From NCBI GenBank assembly GCA_047622605.1, contig JBLHND010000049.1, positions 1 through 20,640 on the forward strand: a stretch of 20,640 bases of DNA. Reading direction: 5' to 3'. The notes beneath the pieces are model-generated. The model was given only the letters and a program-made list of their open reading frames with translations, was not told the DNA's origin and ran no database searches. The position numbers were made by a program, and so were the translations under genes. Position 1 is the stretch's first letter. Every line of letters begins with the position of its first letter. Origin of the DNA: Motiliproteus sp047622605. Its GTDB lineage: Bacteria > Pseudomonadota > Gammaproteobacteria > Pseudomonadales > Balneatricaceae. Below are positions 6,318-14,049 of this stretch, one piece after another.

Positions 6318-7421
6318 CTAGCGAGCACCGTGGCCGGTATGCAGTTTACGTTCGAGGTACTGACTGTAACGCGACATGCTGAAACAGAAGCTCCAGAACA
6401 CGAAGGCGACAAAGGTGTAACCCTCGATCGAGTAACCTAGCCAGTCGGGATCGGAGAGAGCCGACTGGACGATGGCCAGCAGATCGAACAGGCCGATAAT
6501 CAATACCAGCGAGGTATCTTTAAACAGGGCGATAAAGGTGTTCACAATTCCTGGAATCATGATCTTAAGCGCCTGAGGCAGCACGATAAGGCCCATCTTC
6601 TTCCAGTAGCTAAGACCCAGGGCATCGGCGGCTTCGTACTGACCCTTGGGTATCGCTTGCAGACCGCCCCGAATAACCTCTGCCATATAGGCCGATTGAA
6701 ACAGGGTTATCCCGATCAGTGCCCGCATCAGCTTATCGAAGTCGATCTCTTCGGGTACGAAGAGCGGTAACATGACAGAGGCCATAAACAGGATGGTGAT
6801 TAGGGGCACACCGCGCCAAATCTCGATAAATACGGTGCAGAAACTGCGTACCGCCGTCATCTCGGAACGCCGACCCAGTGCCAGGAAAATACCTATGGGT
6901 AAAGACGCGACGATACCCACCACCGCGAGAACCAGCGTCAGAGTAAGGCCCCCCCACTTGTGGGTGCTCACCACTTCCAGCCCGAATGAGCCTCCGTATA
7001 GTAGGTAGAAGGCGATAACAGGGAAGGCCGTTAGCGAAAATGCCGCTATCCAACCCTTTTTCGGGGTTCCTTCGTAAACCAGGGCACCAACCATTAGCGC
7101 CAGCATCACAAACAGGATGTTGACCCGCCAGTATTCGGTATCAGGATAAAACCCGTAGATAAACTGGTCTAGTCTGACTGAGATAAAGACCCAGCAGGCA
7201 CCGCCACTGGTACAGGCATCACGGCTATCGCCGACCCAGTCTGAATCGATAAAGACCCATTGAAAGGCCGGAATCACGGTTATCCATAACAGATAAGCGA
7301 CGATCAGCGTCAGAACCGAGTACAACGGCGTGGAAAAAAGATTTAGCCGTAGCCAGCCGATCACGCCTGAGGCGCCTGAGGGAGGTGGCAGGTCGGGAAG
7401 CTTAGTATCATTAATAATCAT
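6318..7421 (-). CDS. aapM: Amino-acid ABC transporter permease AapM
   Basis: The 367-residue inner-membrane permease has an extra N-terminal part typical of AapM: a hydrophobic segment near residues 33-58 and the GGACWVFISVRLDQFIYGFYP block near 73-93. The transport core follows, with the EAA loop EAADALGLSYWKKMGLIVLPQ contacting the ATPase. It should form a heterodimeric channel with AapQ for general L-amino-acid uptake. The start at 7421 lies one base after the aapQ stop, and its ribosome binding site (GGAG) is inside the last codons of aapQ, so the two are translationally coupled. Confidence 0.92.
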   Translation of the reverse strand: MIINDTKLPDLPPPSGASGVIGWLRLNLFSTPLYSVLTLIVAYLLWITVIPAFQWVFIDSDWVGDSRDACTSGGACWVFISVRLDQFIYGFYPDTEYWRVNILFVMLALMVGALVYEGTPKKGWIAAFSLTAFPVIAFYLLYGGSFGLEVVSTHKWGGLTLTLVLAVVGIVASLPIGIFLALGRRSEMTAVRSFCTVFIEIWRGVPLITILFMASVMLPLFVPEEIDFDKLMRALIGITLFQSAYMAEVIRGGLQAIPKGQYEAADALGLSYWKKMGLIVLPQALKIMIPGIVNTFIALFKDTSLVLIIGLFDLLAIVQSALSDPDWLGYSIEGYTFVAFVFWSFCFSMSRYSQYLERKLHTGHGAR

Positions 7422-7422
7422 C

Positions 7423-8613
7423 TTAACGCTCCACCAGCGACACGCGTTTGTTGTAAAGGTTCATCAGCATCGATACCAGTAGGTTAATGCTCAGGTAAAC
7501 CGCCATAGTCATGAAGATGATTTCGATCGCCTGGCCTGTCTGGTTGAGAGTGGTGCCCATAAATACCGACACTAGATCCGGGTAACCGATCGCGGTGGCC
7601 AGCGATGAGTTCTTGATCAGGTTCAGATATTGGCTGGTCAGGGGGGGGATGATCACTCGCATCGACTGAGGGACAACGATCAGGCTCAGGGTCTTGGACT
7701 TGCTGAGTCCTAGGGCGCTGGCCGCTTCGGTCTGCCCATGGCTGACGGCCAGTATTCCGGAGCGTACGATCTCGGCGATAAAGGTGCCGGTATAGACCGA
7801 CAACGCGATCAGCAGTGCGATGAGTTCAGGGATGACAGTCGCACCACCCTGGAAGTTAAAACCCTTGAGTACCGGTTGATCCCAGTTCATGGGCGAGCCC
7901 GCAAGGAGGTAGACGACGAGCGGCAGGCCGATTAACAGGGCCAGCGAGGTCCAGAAAACGGGGAAGCGCTGGCCTGTTGCGTCCTGACGCTTGTGGTTCC
8001 AGCGTAGTAGCCAGACAACCGCGCAGATGGCGATGGCGATGGCTGCAAATACCATAGAAAATCCGGACTCGAGCACCGGCCAGGGTAGATAGAGCCCACG
8101 GTTATTCAGGAAAGCACCGCCGATCTCGATGCTGGCACGCGGCAAAGGCAGCGGCTGAAGCACCACCACATACCAAAACAGAATCTGTAGCAATAGTGGG
8201 ATGTTACGAAAGATTTCGATATAGGCGGTGGCGACCTTATAAACCAGCCAGTTTTTAGACAGCCGGGCAATACCCATGACAAAACCTAGCGTGGTCGCTA
8301 GGATCACGCCCAGAAAGGAAACGAGCAGGGTGTTGAGCAGGCCAACGGCAAAGGTGCGGCCAAAGCTATAGGTAGCATCGTAAGGGAGTAGTGATAACAG
8401 TATTTCGAAACCCGCTGTTTGATCGAGAAAAGCGAATCCGGTGGTTATGCCTCGCTTTTCAAGATTAAACAGCGCGTTGGATATGATGTAGGCAAAAAAA
8501 CCCAGTACCGTCAGAACCATTAATACCTGAAAAAACATCGCCCGTTTGTCGGGGTCATTCCAGAATTTTGGTTTTGAGGAGGGGGCCACGCCTTTGTTTA
8601 CATCTGGGGGCAT
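7423..8613 (-). CDS. aapQ: Amino-acid ABC transporter permease AapQ
   Basis: The 396-residue permease has an N-terminal membrane segment (residues 27-48), the GFEILLSLLPYD/YSFGRTFAVGLLNTLLVS region typical of AapQ, the FRNIPLLLQ block and a long periplasmic insertion (ASIEIGGAFLNNRGLYLPWP). The C-terminal core carries the EAA loop EAASALGLSKSKTLSLIVVPQ. It pairs with AapM. GGAG lies 8 bases before the ATG at 8613. A strong hairpin lies between aapJ and this gene and may lower its expression relative to the binding protein. Confidence 0.92.
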   Translation of the reverse strand: MPPDVNKGVAPSSKPKFWNDPDKRAMFFQVLMVLTVLGFFAYIISNALFNLEKRGITTGFAFLDQTAGFEILLSLLPYDATYSFGRTFAVGLLNTLLVSFLGVILATTLGFVMGIARLSKNWLVYKVATAYIEIFRNIPLLLQILFWYVVVLQPLPLPRASIEIGGAFLNNRGLYLPWPVLESGFSMVFAAIAIAICAVVWLLRWNHKRQDATGQRFPVFWTSLALLIGLPLVVYLLAGSPMNWDQPVLKGFNFQGGATVIPELIALLIALSVYTGTFIAEIVRSGILAVSHGQTEAASALGLSKSKTLSLIVVPQSMRVIIPPLTSQYLNLIKNSSLATAIGYPDLVSVFMGTTLNQTGQAIEIIFMTMAVYLSINLLVSMLMNLYNKRVSLVER

Positions 8614-8661
8614 GGAGAGTGCTCCAAAAATAGTAGATCAGACTTAGAAGTGTAGTAAAAC

Positions 8662-8694
8662 AACGGCCGGTGACTACCAAGCTCACCGGCCGTT
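8662..8694 (-). terminator. Intercistronic hairpin between aapJ and aapQ
   Basis: AACGGCCGGTGA (8662-8673) and TCACCGGCCGTT (8683-8694) form a 12-bp perfect stem with a 9-base loop. Read on the - strand it is followed by TTGTTTTACT, a weak T-rich tail. Such hairpins between binding-protein and permease genes usually cause partial termination or protect the upstream mRNA, so that more binding protein than permease is made. The differential role here is inferred. Confidence 0.75.
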
Positions 8695-8712
8695 TTCAGG
8701 AGCTATGCCTGA

Positions 8713-9735
8713 TTAACGCATAGGTGGCGCGTACATGAAGCCGCCGTTGCTCCAGAGTGCGTTAACACCACGGGAGATCTTCAGAGCAGAACCGGTGCCG
8801 ACATTACGCTCGAAGCCTTCGCCGTAGTTGCCGACCTGCTTGACGATCTGGTAAGCCCAGTCATCGTTCAGCTCAAGACCGGAACCTTTAGGACCTTCTG
8901 CGCCGACAAAGCGTGCGATGCTTGGATTGTTGGTGTCTTTCGCCATCTTATCGATGTTAGCGGAAGTCAGCCCCAGCTCTTCGGCGTTGATTAGCGCATT
9001 CAGAGACCATTTAACGATGTTAAGCCACTGATCATCGCCCTGGCGAACAACAGGTCCCAAAGGCTCTTTAGATATCACTTCCGGTAGGACCATGGCACTA
9101 TCTGGATCGGCCAGCTTGATACGCAAGGCGTATAGCTGTGATTGGTCAGAGGAGACCATGTCGCAACGACCGGCTTCAAAACCCTTTACAGTCTGGTCAG
9201 AGGTGTCGAATACTACGGGTGAGAAGGACATGTTGTGCTGACGGAAGTAGTCAGACAGGTTCAGCTCGGTGGTGGTACCGGATTGCAGGCATACCGCTGC
9301 ACCGTCGAGCTCAGACGCATTTTTTACGCCCAGCTTCTTCTTGACCATAAAACCCTGGCCGTCATAGTAGTTAACGCCAGCGAAGTTCAGGCCCAGAGTG
9401 GTATCGCGGGTCTGAGTCCAGGTAGTGTTGCGCGAGAGGATGTCGATTTCACCTGACTGCAGCGCGGTGAAGCGCTCTTTAGCAGTGAGTGGGATGTACT
9501 TAACTTTAGAGGCATCGCCGAGTGTTGCTGCAGCGACGGCGCGACAGACATCGACATCCATCCCTTGCCAGTTGCCTTCAGCATCTGGGTTAGAAAAGCC
9601 AGGTAGACCCGTAGATACGCCACACTGTACAAAGCCTTTGTCTTTAACAGACTCTAGAGTGCTGGCAGCTTGGGCGCCTGAAACCATGCCGATAGCGATG
9701 GTGGATGCGACGGCAAGAGAAGTGATTTTTTTCAT
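8713..9735 (-). CDS. aapJ: Amino-acid ABC transporter periplasmic binding protein AapJ, copy 1 (operon-proximal)
   Basis: The 340-residue periplasmic binding protein captures L-amino acids for AapQMP. The signal peptide is MKKITSLAVASTIAIGMVSGAQA (cleavage near residue 23). The mature part opens with TLESVKDKGFVQCGVSTGLPGFS, followed by the GMDVDVCRAVAAA and LTAKERFTALQSGEIDIL blocks and the C-terminal NYGEGFERNVG typical of AapJ. Two adjacent ATG codons exist (9738 and 9735). I chose 9735 because AAGGA is then 6 bases upstream, exactly as in the second copy, and both products are then 340 residues. It is nearly identical in design to the gene at 10391-11413. A sigma-54-type promoter lies about 85 bases upstream. 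Confidence 0.94.
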   Translation of the reverse strand: MKKITSLAVASTIAIGMVSGAQAASTLESVKDKGFVQCGVSTGLPGFSNPDAEGNWQGMDVDVCRAVAAATLGDASKVKYIPLTAKERFTALQSGEIDILSRNTTWTQTRDTTLGLNFAGVNYYDGQGFMVKKKLGVKNASELDGAAVCLQSGTTTELNLSDYFRQHNMSFSPVVFDTSDQTVKGFEAGRCDMVSSDQSQLYALRIKLADPDSAMVLPEVISKEPLGPVVRQGDDQWLNIVKWSLNALINAEELGLTSANIDKMAKDTNNPSIARFVGAEGPKGSGLELNDDWAYQIVKQVGNYGEGFERNVGTGSALKISRGVNALWSNGGFMYAPPMR

Positions 9736-9785
9736 CATTATTCCTTCTGTTGTCAGGCTGTCTGGCAGATATGCCTTGCAGACAA

Positions 9786-9816
9786 GCACTAAACGGGTAA
9801 CGTTATTGTTGTTTTA
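9786..9816 (-). repeat. 31-bp block shared by the leaders of both aapJ copies (copy 1)
   Basis: This block is identical to 11480-11510. Each lies about 50-70 bases before its aapJ start. Given the predicted sigma-54 start near 9810, it covers the transcription start and early leader of copy 1. It could be a conserved regulatory site or simply part of the duplicated segment. Confidence 0.8.
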
Positions 9817-9820
9817 ATAA

Positions 9821-9837
9821 AGCAAGCGTTGTGCCAA
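9821..9837 (-). promoter_or_regulatory. Sigma-54 promoter upstream of aapJ copy 1
   Basis: Read on the - strand the sequence is TTGGCACAACGCTTGCT. It matches TGGCAC-N5-TTGCT with the correct GG to GC spacing. Transcription should start near 9810 and drive aapJ-aapQ-aapM-aapP. Sigma-54 control fits nitrogen-regulated amino-acid uptake. No clear activator (NtrC) dyad was found upstream; only a lone GGTGCA half-site near 10127. Confidence 0.75.
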
Positions 9838-9899
9838 TTGTTATTTTTATTGTCGCGTCAGTTTCATGGTCTGTTTGCTGCTAGAACAAACAGCAACAC

Positions 9900-10001
9900 A
9901 AAACCGCCTTTGGCAGCTACGCATTACTGAAGTTGATTGAAGCAAAAGGGTCGTGTGGCAACAATACCTCAAGTTGATTCTTAGTGGCTCTAGTTGTTGC
10001 T
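9900..10001. repeat. Upstream segment duplicated between the two aapJ copies (copy 1)
   Basis: This segment aligns with 11561-11665 and shares AAACCGCCT, TTGATTGAAGCAAAAGGG-like and CTCAAGTTGAT-CTTAGTGGC-CTAG-TGTTGC blocks in the same order. It shows that the aapJ duplication reached more than 250 bases upstream of the gene. The remainder of the 9736-10390 gap is AT-rich sequence (10010-10140) and a repeat cluster. Confidence 0.8.
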
Positions 10002-10167
10002 ATGGTGGTGTCATCTAGAATCATTTTTGCAGTGCGGTATTTGCCTGAGTTTTTATATCTATTATTATTTTTTAATGACTTGGAGCTTTTTTAACGTAAA
10101 AAAAACAAGCATCCATGGCTTTTTTTGGTGCAAATGCGTAATGGAGGTTCCTATGGGTGCGTAGACC

Positions 10168-10290
10168 GTCAGGTTGAAGCCCGGCCCACAGGATGTGTCT
10201 CTCTATTAGGAAAATGCAGGTGTTGCAGGAGTCTTCAGCTGCCGACCCACAGGGATGTGGATCGGAATTTATTCGGACAATGCTAGCAGG
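10168..10290. repeat. Intergenic repeat-module cluster A
   Basis: It contains three modules that recur elsewhere in the window. GTCAGGTTGAAGC-CCGGCCCACA is at 10168-10190. TGCAGGAGTCTTCAGCTGCC-GACCCACAGGGA begins near 10225. CGGAATTTATTCGGACAATG-CTAGCAGG is at 10263-10290. Versions of the same modules in another order are found at 11971-12047 and 15938-16085. No coding function is seen. Confidence 0.75.
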
Positions 10291-10390
10291 ATGGCCGAGA
10301 ACAGGCTGACCTACGGCGAGATCGGCATGGTGGCCAGATTAGCCACTCATGAATGAATTTAGGTGTTAGCAGATCCCGAAGAATGCCAGA

Positions 10391-11413
10391 TTAACGCATG
10401 GGTGGCGCGTACATGAAGCCGCCGTCGCTCCAGAGCGCGTTGACCCCACGGGCGATGTTGAGAGGAGAGCCAGTGCCGACATTGCGCTCGAAGCCTTCAC
10501 CGTAGTTGCCGACCTGCTTGATGATCTGGTAAGCCCAGTCATCGTTCAGCTCCAGACCGGAGCCTTTAGGGCCTTCTACGCCGACAAAGCGCGCGACGCT
10601 GGGGTTGGTGCTGTCTGCTTTCATCTGATCGATGTTAGCGGCAGTCAACCCCAGTTCTTCGGCGTTGATCATCGCATTGAGAGACCATTTGACGATGTTG
10701 AGCCACTGATCGTCGCCTTGACGAACAACGGGTCCCAGAGGCTCTTTGGAAATCACTTCGGGTAGAACGATGGCGCTATCTGGATCTGCAAGTTTGATAC
10801 GCAATGCGTAGAGCTGTGATTGGTCAGACGTCAGCATGTCGCAACGACCGGCTTCAAAACCCTGTACGGTCTGGTCAGAGGTATCGAACACCACGGGTGA
10901 GAAGGTCATGCCGTGTGCGCGGAAGTAGTCAGACAGGTTCAGCTCGGTCGTCGTACCTGAGCTGATGCACACCGCCGCGCCGTCGAGTTCAGACGCATTT
11001 TTGACGCCCAGCGTCTTCTTGACCATAAAGCCCTGGCCGTCATAGTAGTTAACGCCAGCGAAGTTGAGGCCCAGGGTCGTGTCGCGGGTCTGGGTCCAGG
11101 TGGTGTTGCGTGATAGCACATCGATCTCACCCGATTGCAACGCGGTGAAGCGTTCCTTTGCCGTTAGCGGAATGTACTTAACTTTAGAGGCATCGCCGAG
11201 TGTCGCAGCAGCAATGGCACGACAGAGGTCAACATCCATCCCTTGCCAGTTACCTTCCTCGTCAGGGCTAGAAAAACCGGCCAGACCTGTGGACACGCCA
11301 CACTGCACAAATCCTTTGTCTTTGACCGCTTCGAGGGTGCTGGCGGCTTGGGCGCCTGCAACCATGCCGATGGTGATAGTCGAAGCGACGGCAAGAGAAG
11401 TGATTATTTTCAT
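10391..11413 (-). CDS. aapJ: Amino-acid ABC transporter periplasmic binding protein AapJ, copy 2 (distal)
   Basis: This 340-residue paralogue of the 8713-9735 gene has the same length. The signal peptide is MKIITSLAVASTITIGMVAGAQA, and the FERFTALQSGEID-type core and the C-terminal MYAPPMR are shared. Differences are scattered and mostly conservative, for example PGFSNPD against AGFSSPD, LQSGTTTEL against ISSGTTTEL, and KDTNNPS against ADSTNPS. The reading frame is intact, so it is likely functional. The start at 11413 has AAGGA 6 bases upstream. The gene is upstream of copy 1 on the same strand, with a 655-bp gap, so it is probably transcribed separately. It may supply a binding protein of shifted specificity to the same AapQMP channel. 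Confidence 0.93.
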   Translation of the reverse strand: MKIITSLAVASTITIGMVAGAQAASTLEAVKDKGFVQCGVSTGLAGFSSPDEEGNWQGMDVDLCRAIAAATLGDASKVKYIPLTAKERFTALQSGEIDVLSRNTTWTQTRDTTLGLNFAGVNYYDGQGFMVKKTLGVKNASELDGAAVCISSGTTTELNLSDYFRAHGMTFSPVVFDTSDQTVQGFEAGRCDMLTSDQSQLYALRIKLADPDSAIVLPEVISKEPLGPVVRQGDDQWLNIVKWSLNAMINAEELGLTAANIDQMKADSTNPSVARFVGVEGPKGSGLELNDDWAYQIIKQVGNYGEGFERNVGTGSPLNIARGVNALWSDGGFMYAPPMR

Positions 11414-11479
11414 TATTATTCCTTGTGTTGGTGTCAGGCTGTCTGTTGGATAGCTCTGGTGGATAACGCTGGCAGACAG

Positions 11480-11510
11480 GCACTAAACGGGTAACGTTAT
11501 TGTTGTTTTA
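11480..11510 (-). repeat. 31-bp block shared by the leaders of both aapJ copies (copy 2)
   Basis: Identical to 9786-9816. Just upstream, the position matching the sigma-54 promoter reads CGACAC-CTGAC-TGACT on the - strand (11510-11525). Both the -24 GG and the -12 TTGC elements are lost there. Confidence 0.8.
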
Positions 11511-11560
11511 GTCAGTCAGGTGTCGTACTCGCTGGTTGTTGTGAAAGTAAACACGCATAG

Positions 11561-11665
11561 AAAACCGCCTAAGAGACCTGCGCATCACCTGGGCTGATTG
11601 AAGCAAAAGGGGCCAGGGGTCACAATGTCTCAAGTTGATGCTTAGTGGCGCTAGCTGTTGCGCTT
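11561..11665. repeat. Upstream segment duplicated between the two aapJ copies (copy 2)
   Basis: Aligns with 9900-10001 in the same order and orientation relative to aapJ. Beyond it, 11666-11835 is AT-rich with no supported gene. Confidence 0.8.
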
Positions 11666-11839
11666 CTTGAGCCCTGTCGTATAATTTCAGCCGCGCGGCA
11701 GTCGTCACAACTTAGGTTTATCTTGTTGTTTTTTAATTATTTTTATATATTAAATAAAAAGAACAGGCATCATAAGATGTCTTATTATCAATTGCGTTAC
11801 AAAAGTTCATGTTGTTGCGAATCTGTGTGAAAAATTCAG

Positions 11840-12047
11840 TGGGAGCCTGCCTGCAGGCAGTTGAAGGCTCCTGCAGCAGAAACATAGATTGATGTGGGGT
11901 GGACCCTTTTGTGGGTTGGGCAACGTCCGTTCCCGACGGACGTGTTGCACTTCCCACGTTCCTGTGGACCGCGTTTTGTGGGTTGAGTGCATTCCGACAA
12001 TGCTAGCATGGTGCAGTGATTGTCAGGCTGAAGCCTAACCCACAAAA
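11840..12047. repeat. Intergenic repeat-module cluster B
   Basis: It starts with GGGAGCCTGCCTGCAGGC (11842-11859), which in inverted form matches GCCTGCAGGCAGGCTCCC near 2954-2971. A hairpin follows, ACGTCCGT-TCCCG-ACGGACGT (11923-11943). Then come GCGTTTTGTGGGTTGAGTGC (11971-11990), CCGACAATGCTAGCATGGTG (11994-12013) and GTCAGGCTGAAGCCTAACCC (12022-12041), all matching modules in clusters A and C. Open frames across it are not credible genes. Confidence 0.75.
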
Positions 12048-12056
12048 AAAGCCTAA

Positions 12057-13217
12057 CTAATCCGTCGCTTTAAAGGGCAGATGCTCTCGAGCCTGAACCA
12101 TGTAGGCGGCGATATGCTGACGTTCCTGGATTAATGATTGCTCTACCGCCCGGTGCAGTCCTGGGTGCCTGATCCAGTGGAGTGATGTGGTACGGGTCGG
12201 TTCAAAACCGCGCACCAGTTTGTGCTCACCCTGAGTGCCGGGATCGAAGCGTTGCAGCTTACGTTCGATCGCAAATTCTATCCCCTGGTAGTAGCAGGCC
12301 TCAAAATGCAGGCAATCGAGTCCGGGATTTCCGCCCCACCAGCGCCCGTAAAGACACTCCTGATCAAATAAAAATAGTGCCGCTCCGACCTGTTGTTGAT
12401 CCTGCTCGGCCACCACCAGCATCAGGCTAGCGCCCAATCCGGCATAAAGGCGTTCAAAAAAATCCCAATTCAGATAGGGTGTCTGGCCGCGCTGATGATA
12501 GGTCTGTTGGTAAAATCTAAAGAAGGCGTGCAGCTGTTCCCGTGTAAGATCCGCCCCGCTAAGTCGGCGCAGGGTGATCCCCTGCTCCTGGACCCGGCGC
12601 CGCTCGCGACGAATGCTCTTGCGCTTGCGTGAGCTGAAACGTTGCAGAAAATGATCAAAATCGCGGTAATCCGCATTGATCCAGTGAAATTGGCAATCGT
12701 GGCGCTCGAGCAATTCTTGAGTCTCGGGCCAATTAGCGCGAATTCGTTCGCGACAGTCTTGGTCGGCAAACAACAGGTGCCAGCCGGAGGCTTGCTGTCG
12801 TTGTGCCTGTTCACAGAGCGTTAGCAGCAATTGCCGGGTGGCATTCGGAGGACTGTCCACGGCCAGCCCTAAACGTGGGCCGGTGGTCGGGGTAAAGGGC
12901 AGGGCGGTGACCAGTTTTGGATAGTAGGGGACGCCTGCCTCGTGGCTGGCATTGGCCCAGCTCCAGTCGAACACATACTCACCGTAGGAGTGCTGTTTGA
13001 GATACAGCGGCAGCGCCGCCAGGGGTTGTTGGGTCGAGGAAGTCAGGAGTAAGTGCTGGGGGCTCCAGCCGCCTGTCTGGCTCAGACTACCGCTCTCTTC
13101 CATCGCCATCAAGAATGCATGACTGAGTAGTGGTTGCGACCCGAACAGCTGCTGCCAGTGGTCGGGGTCGATCTGTTGGATGCGTTCGATGCGTTTGATA
13201 TTAAGGGGATGGGTCAC
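12057..13217 (-). CDS. DUF482 / FemAB-like (GNAT-fold) protein
   Basis: The 386-residue protein belongs to the DUF482 (COG3146, peptidoglycan-biosynthesis-like FemAB) family. Recognisable blocks are SHAFLMAMEESGS near residues 32-44, YVFDWSWANASHEAGVPYYPKL (about 82-103) followed by TPTTGPRL, a basic FSSRKRKSIRRERRR stretch near 194-208, and the C-terminal ACYYQGIEFAIERKLQRFDPGTQGEHKLVRGF motif. The family has two GNAT-like domains; its substrate is not established. The start is GTG at 13217, because a TAA stop lies two codons upstream in frame and homology reaches the N-terminus. A GAGAG stretch about 8 bases upstream can serve as ribosome binding site. The upstream region is a degenerate copy of this gene's own 5' end. 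Confidence 0.88.
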   Translation of the reverse strand: MTHPLNIKRIERIQQIDPDHWQQLFGSQPLLSHAFLMAMEESGSLSQTGGWSPQHLLLTSSTQQPLAALPLYLKQHSYGEYVFDWSWANASHEAGVPYYPKLVTALPFTPTTGPRLGLAVDSPPNATRQLLLTLCEQAQRQQASGWHLLFADQDCRERIRANWPETQELLERHDCQFHWINADYRDFDHFLQRFSSRKRKSIRRERRRVQEQGITLRRLSGADLTREQLHAFFRFYQQTYHQRGQTPYLNWDFFERLYAGLGASLMLVVAEQDQQQVGAALFLFDQECLYGRWWGGNPGLDCLHFEACYYQGIEFAIERKLQRFDPGTQGEHKLVRGFEPTRTTSLHWIRHPGLHRAVEQSLIQERQHIAAYMVQAREHLPFKATD

Positions 13218-13250
13218 TCGTTAACTCTCTTGGGCTGCGTTCGAATAAGC

Positions 13251-13409
13251 TTCCATGGCCATCAAGAATGCATGACTGAGTAGCGGTTGCGACCCGAACA
13301 GCTGCTGCCAGTGGCCGGGGTCTATCTGTTAGATGCGTTCGATGCGTTCCATGATAAAGGAATGGGGATGGATCACTCGTTAGCTCTCTTGGGTTGCGAT
13401 CGAACAAGC
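13251..13409 (-). pseudogene. Degenerate tandem copy of the DUF482 gene 5' end
   Basis: This stretch repeats 13098-13250 (5' end of the DUF482 gene plus its upstream region) in the same orientation, with scattered substitutions and a net 6 extra bases. Read on the - strand it would start ATGGAACGCATCGAACGC, then meets TAA where the intact gene has CAA (Gln16). After that it continues as QIDPGHWQQLFGSQPLLS and runs into the intact gene's upstream region, where it meets TAA just before the real GTG. It cannot encode a protein but may affect expression of the intact gene. No gene was seen in the remaining 13410-13484. Confidence 0.8.
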
Positions 13410-13484
13410 ATATCTCGTCAACGTCCAATACACTCGCTTATACTGATGTTCGATGACATCTGATTGATAGTGAAGGGGCAGAGT

Positions 13485-13985
13485 ATGACGGAACTAAACG
13501 CGAGTACCGATATCGATTATGATCCTGAGCGTGAACTTGATCCTGAGTTGCATCCCTACCAGCTGCACCCACAGCTGGCCGACGATTGCATCCTTCTGGG
13601 GCGGTTCGTGCTCTGTGATCTGTTGTTGATGAATGATGCTAATTATCCCTGGTTTATTTTAGTGCCCAGGCTGGCTGATGTGAGCGAGATCTACCACCTC
13701 TCGGTTGAGGATCAGCGCCAGCTGACGGTCGAATCCAGTCTGCTGGCGTCTAATCTGGCGGATATCTTTAATGCCGACAAGATGAATATGGCAGCGCTCG
13801 GGAATATGGTGCCTCAGTTGCATATCCACCACGTGGTACGTTATCAAGACGATGCCGCCTGGCCTGCGCCAGTATGGGGACGTGTTGCGGCGATTGCCTA
13901 TGAGGTGGCTGAAATAGAGGAGCTGCGCGAGAGACTCAATACGCTGTTGGCGAACTGCGCTGCGTACCAGCCAGAGCCTTGCTAG
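13485..13985 (+). CDS. HIT domain protein
   Basis: The 166-residue protein is of the HIT superfamily, nucleotide hydrolases or transferases that use a His triad. The family pattern is FVLCDLLLMNDANYPWFILVPR (41-62), then the QLHIHHVVRY block (111-120), followed by DDAAWPAPVWG. In this subgroup the first His of the H-x-H-x-H motif is Gln (Gln111), with His113 and His115 kept, as is usual for this family. I chose the ATG at 13485 because GGGG lies 8 bases upstream. An in-frame upstream codon at 13464 would add seven residues. The aldo/keto reductase gene follows 64 bases downstream and may be co-transcribed. Confidence 0.88.
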   Translation: MTELNASTDIDYDPERELDPELHPYQLHPQLADDCILLGRFVLCDLLLMNDANYPWFILVPRLADVSEIYHLSVEDQRQLTVESSLLASNLADIFNADKMNMAALGNMVPQLHIHHVVRYQDDAAWPAPVWGRVAAIAYEVAEIEELRERLNTLLANCAAYQPEPC

Positions 13986-14049
13986 GACCACGAGACTGTT
14001 AGTATAGGTTTGCTGGTTAATTACCATTATCAAGAGGTACGGAGTCTCT

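Noticed and set aside
9736..9738. First of two adjacent ATG codons as the aapJ copy 1 start, and a further upstream start at 9789
   Set aside because: The second ATG has the same ribosome-binding-site spacing as the paralogue and gives equal lengths; the 9789 extension precedes the signal peptide and has no homology.
10115..10135. NtrC-type site (TTTGGTGCAAA) upstream of the sigma-54 promoter
   Set aside because: Only one half-site is present; the partner half at proper spacing is missing.
13201..13428. 75-codon - strand open frame upstream of the DUF482 gene
   Set aside because: It is an out-of-frame reading of the two duplicate copies.
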